A stretch of 7,581 bases of DNA from Betaproteobacteria bacterium (GTDB taxonomy: Bacteria; Pseudomonadota; Gammaproteobacteria; Burkholderiales; Eutrophovitaceae). The translations under genes and the position numbers were made by a program. Under the pieces are notes generated by a model. The model was not told the DNA's origin and did not search any database. It was given only the letters and a program-made list of their open reading frames with translations. This document shows, one piece after another, positions 5,848 through 7,581 of the stretch. The stretch is from positions 1 through 7,581 of the forward strand of contig QXZO01000072.1 of the NCBI GenBank assembly GCA_009886305.1, in the 5' to 3' direction. How positions within the stretch are numbered: position 1 is the first letter of the stretch; every line of letters starts with the position of its first letter.

Positions 5848-7062
5848 TTACATGTATTTTTTTAATTCTAACCGCGCTACCTGAGCTCGATGGACCTCAT
5901 CAGGACCGTCCGCAAGACGCATCGATCGATTCCAAGCCCACATGAATGCCAATGGAAAATCTTGACACACTCCACCTCCTCCATGTGCTTGTATTGCCCA
6001 GTCCATTATTTTTTGAGCCATATTAGGGGCGATAACCTTAATCATTCCAATCTCTTTTTTCGCTTCCTTGTTACCAACGGTATCCATCATGTGCGCGGCT
6101 TTTAATGTCAGCAACCGAGCTTGATCGATCATCATGCGAGACTCTGCGATACGTTCATGCCAAACTGACTGTTGAGATACCGGTTTACCGAACGCCACCC
6201 TTGAGTTCAAACGTTGAATCATGAATTCTAATGCACGCTCAGCCTGCCCAATAATTCTCATACAGTGATGAATACGCCCAGGCCCCAAACGTCCTTGCGC
6301 TATTTCAAAACCACGCCCTTCACCCAGCAGAATATTTGCTGCTGGCACGCGAACGTTCTCCAAAGAAACTTCCATGTGCCCATGCGGCGCATCGTCGTAA
6401 CCAAAAACAGTTAAAGCTCTTTCTACCTTCACCCCCGGGGTATCGGTTGGAACTACAATCATCGACTGCTGTTTATGTCGATCAGCACCGTCAGGGTCAG
6501 TCTTGCCCATAACGATTAGTACCTTACACCTTGGATCTCCAGCGCCAGAGGACCACCACTTACGCCCGTTAATCACATAGTCATCACCATCGCCCCTGAT
6601 GAGACACTCAATATTCGTGGCATCTGAGGAGGCAACTGCCGGCTCAGTCATTAAAAATGCTGATCTGATTTTGCCCTCAATCAAAGGCTCTGCCCAAGTC
6701 TTTTGTAATTCCGGGGAAGCGTAGCGCAATAACGTCTCCATATTCCCAGTATCCGGAGCGGAGCAGTTAAACACCTCAGAGGCCCAAACAACCCGCCCCA
6801 TAATTTCGCATAAAGGCGCATATTCAACGTTGGTCATCAAACCACCGTGCGCCTTGGGTCTCCATAAATTCCACAGCCCCTTATCACGCGCTTTAAGCTT
6901 CAATGACTCGACAAGCTTCGTCGGGATCCATGCATCTCCGGCCTTGCGGTTCGCTTCAACCTCGGCATGAAAAGCTGTTTCATTGGGATAAACGTGCTCA
7001 TCCATAAAAGCGCTCAGTTGGGCTTGAAGATCTTTAACTTTTGATGAAAACTCAAAATCCAT
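5848..7062 (-). CDS. Acyl-CoA dehydrogenase family protein, ACAD10/11-like
   Basis: This 404-residue flavin enzyme has the three-domain acyl-CoA dehydrogenase layout: an N-terminal helical domain (about 1-130), a beta domain starting with MTEPAVASSDATNIE (138-152) and NGRKWWSSGA (165-174), and a C-terminal helical domain with RVAFGKPVSQQSVW (288-301) and QAHGGGGVCQDFPLA (358-372). At the usual catalytic position it has LADGPDEVH (383-391), with Asp385 aligned to the Glu of the common YEGT motif. This is the hallmark of the ACAD10/ACAD11-like clade. Vertebrate members of that clade act in breakdown of 4-hydroxy acids as CoA esters, but the substrate here is unknown. It is clearly different from the glutaryl-CoA dehydrogenase at the left edge. 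The ATG at 7062 has AGGAAAGAG upstream. It follows the thioesterase gene by 98 bp with no terminator seen between them, and ends at a strong terminator. Confidence 0.93.
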   Translation of the reverse strand: MDFEFSSKVKDLQAQLSAFMDEHVYPNETAFHAEVEANRKAGDAWIPTKLVESLKLKARDKGLWNLWRPKAHGGLMTNVEYAPLCEIMGRVVWASEVFNCSAPDTGNMETLLRYASPELQKTWAEPLIEGKIRSAFLMTEPAVASSDATNIECLIRGDGDDYVINGRKWWSSGAGDPRCKVLIVMGKTDPDGADRHKQQSMIVVPTDTPGVKVERALTVFGYDDAPHGHMEVSLENVRVPAANILLGEGRGFEIAQGRLGPGRIHHCMRIIGQAERALEFMIQRLNSRVAFGKPVSQQSVWHERIAESRMMIDQARLLTLKAAHMMDTVGNKEAKKEIGMIKVIAPNMAQKIMDWAIQAHGGGGVCQDFPLAFMWAWNRSMRLADGPDEVHRAQVARLELKKYM

Positions 7063-7160
7063 AATTTCTCTTTCCTAACTAAATTAAATTGAGTGTTAAC
7101 TTTTTAGCGACCACTCTTGTGAACCTTAACAATAGTCAACTACTATACATCGAATATAGA

Positions 7161-7581
7161 TTACTGCTCTGGCTTAACCTTCTCAAAAGCAACGCACGCA
7201 TCACGAAACTGATCTGTTAAAGGGACCGATTTTTGCCTTTCTAGATTCGCGTGAACATACGTCATTTCGATCGTTGCTATCGATTCCTCTAGTCGCGCGA
7301 CTTCAATATAGAAATCAAAACTGCTACGCCCCAACCGAGAAACCCGCACATATAAATCAAGCACGTCATCGAAGCGAGCGGACGAGTGATACTCAATTTG
7401 AGTTTTCCGAGCATACAAATCGGCCACGGCTACGTCAAAGGCTGTCGGATAAGGCATCCCAATGGCGCGGTAGTACTCCGTTACAGCTATGTCTGCGAAG
7501 GTCAAATAGTGAGGATTAAAAACAACACTCTGCGCATCTACCTCGGACCAGCGAACTCGAATGGAATGGGAAAACCTAAAA
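7161..7581 (-). CDS. Hotdog-fold acyl-CoA thioesterase, 4HBT family (5' end outside window)
   Basis: The reading frame stays open from the stop at 7161 to the right edge, giving 139 visible residues, essentially a whole 4-hydroxybenzoyl-CoA thioesterase-like domain. Near the visible N-terminus is WSEVDAQSVVFNPHYLTFAD, the family pattern in which the Asp before xxxVVFxPxY is the expected catalytic residue, followed by TEYYRAIG and the beta strands of the hotdog sheet (QIEYHSSARFDD, SSFDFYIEVAR, ATIEMTYVHAN). The family hydrolyses acyl-CoA to free acid and CoA in the cytoplasm. The substrate is not evident. A TTG at 7505 could be mistaken for the start, but it is the Leu codon of HYLTF, and using it would remove the catalytic motif. 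The true start is just beyond the window. It lies upstream of the acyl-CoA dehydrogenase gene on the same strand, probably in the same transcript. Confidence 0.9.
   Translation of the reverse strand, partial: FRFSHSIRVRWSEVDAQSVVFNPHYLTFADIAVTEYYRAIGMPYPTAFDVAVADLYARKTQIEYHSSARFDDVLDLYVRVSRLGRSSFDFYIEVARLEESIATIEMTYVHANLERQKSVPLTDQFRDACVAFEKVKPEQ

Overview
The window is a stretch of bacterial chromosome of moderate GC content. It looks like an aerobic, Gram-negative proteobacterium, probably a gammaproteobacterium. The support is a twin-arginine (Tat) exported molybdenum hydroxylase, purine-rich Shine-Dalgarno sites, sigma70-type promoter elements, a Fur-box-like sequence, and several CoA-ester catabolism genes side by side. 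The exact lineage cannot be read from the sequence. No phage, transposon, CRISPR or RNA genes were seen.

Layout. At the left edge is the 3' two-fifths to half of a glutaryl-CoA dehydrogenase gene on the + strand. Everything else is on the - strand and is read right to left. First comes a hotdog-fold acyl-CoA thioesterase (5' end cut by the window edge), then an ACAD10/11-type acyl-CoA dehydrogenase closed by a strong intrinsic terminator. Next is a 568-bp gene-free region rich in candidate control signals. It is followed by a two-gene molybdenum hydroxylase of the isoquinoline 1-oxidoreductase type (iorA-like 2Fe-2S subunit, iorB-like molybdopterin subunit). After iorB come two tandem hairpins, the second a textbook terminator. 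Then follow an XdhC/CoxI-family maturation gene and an SDR oxidoreductase, which runs convergently into the glutaryl-CoA dehydrogenase gene.

How the genes fit together. IorA and IorB should form a periplasmic Mo/2x[2Fe-2S] hydroxylase exported as a folded complex on the Tat signal of IorB. The XdhC-like protein would prepare or insert the molybdenum cofactor in the cytoplasm. The SDR, the two acyl-CoA dehydrogenases and the thioesterase fit degradation of an aromatic, alicyclic or fatty acid through CoA esters. A shared pathway is inference from proximity, and the hydroxylase substrate is unknown.

The most unusual part is the 5280-5847 gap. It holds a candidate iorA promoter whose 17-bp spacer is filled by a palindrome, an 8-bp inverted repeat of GTTACAAC over the predicted start site, a good Fur-box match with two overlapping 7-1-7 motifs, a second promoter-like sequence further upstream, and a short coding-like stretch without a start codon. 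All functional calls here come from reading the sequence, without database searches.
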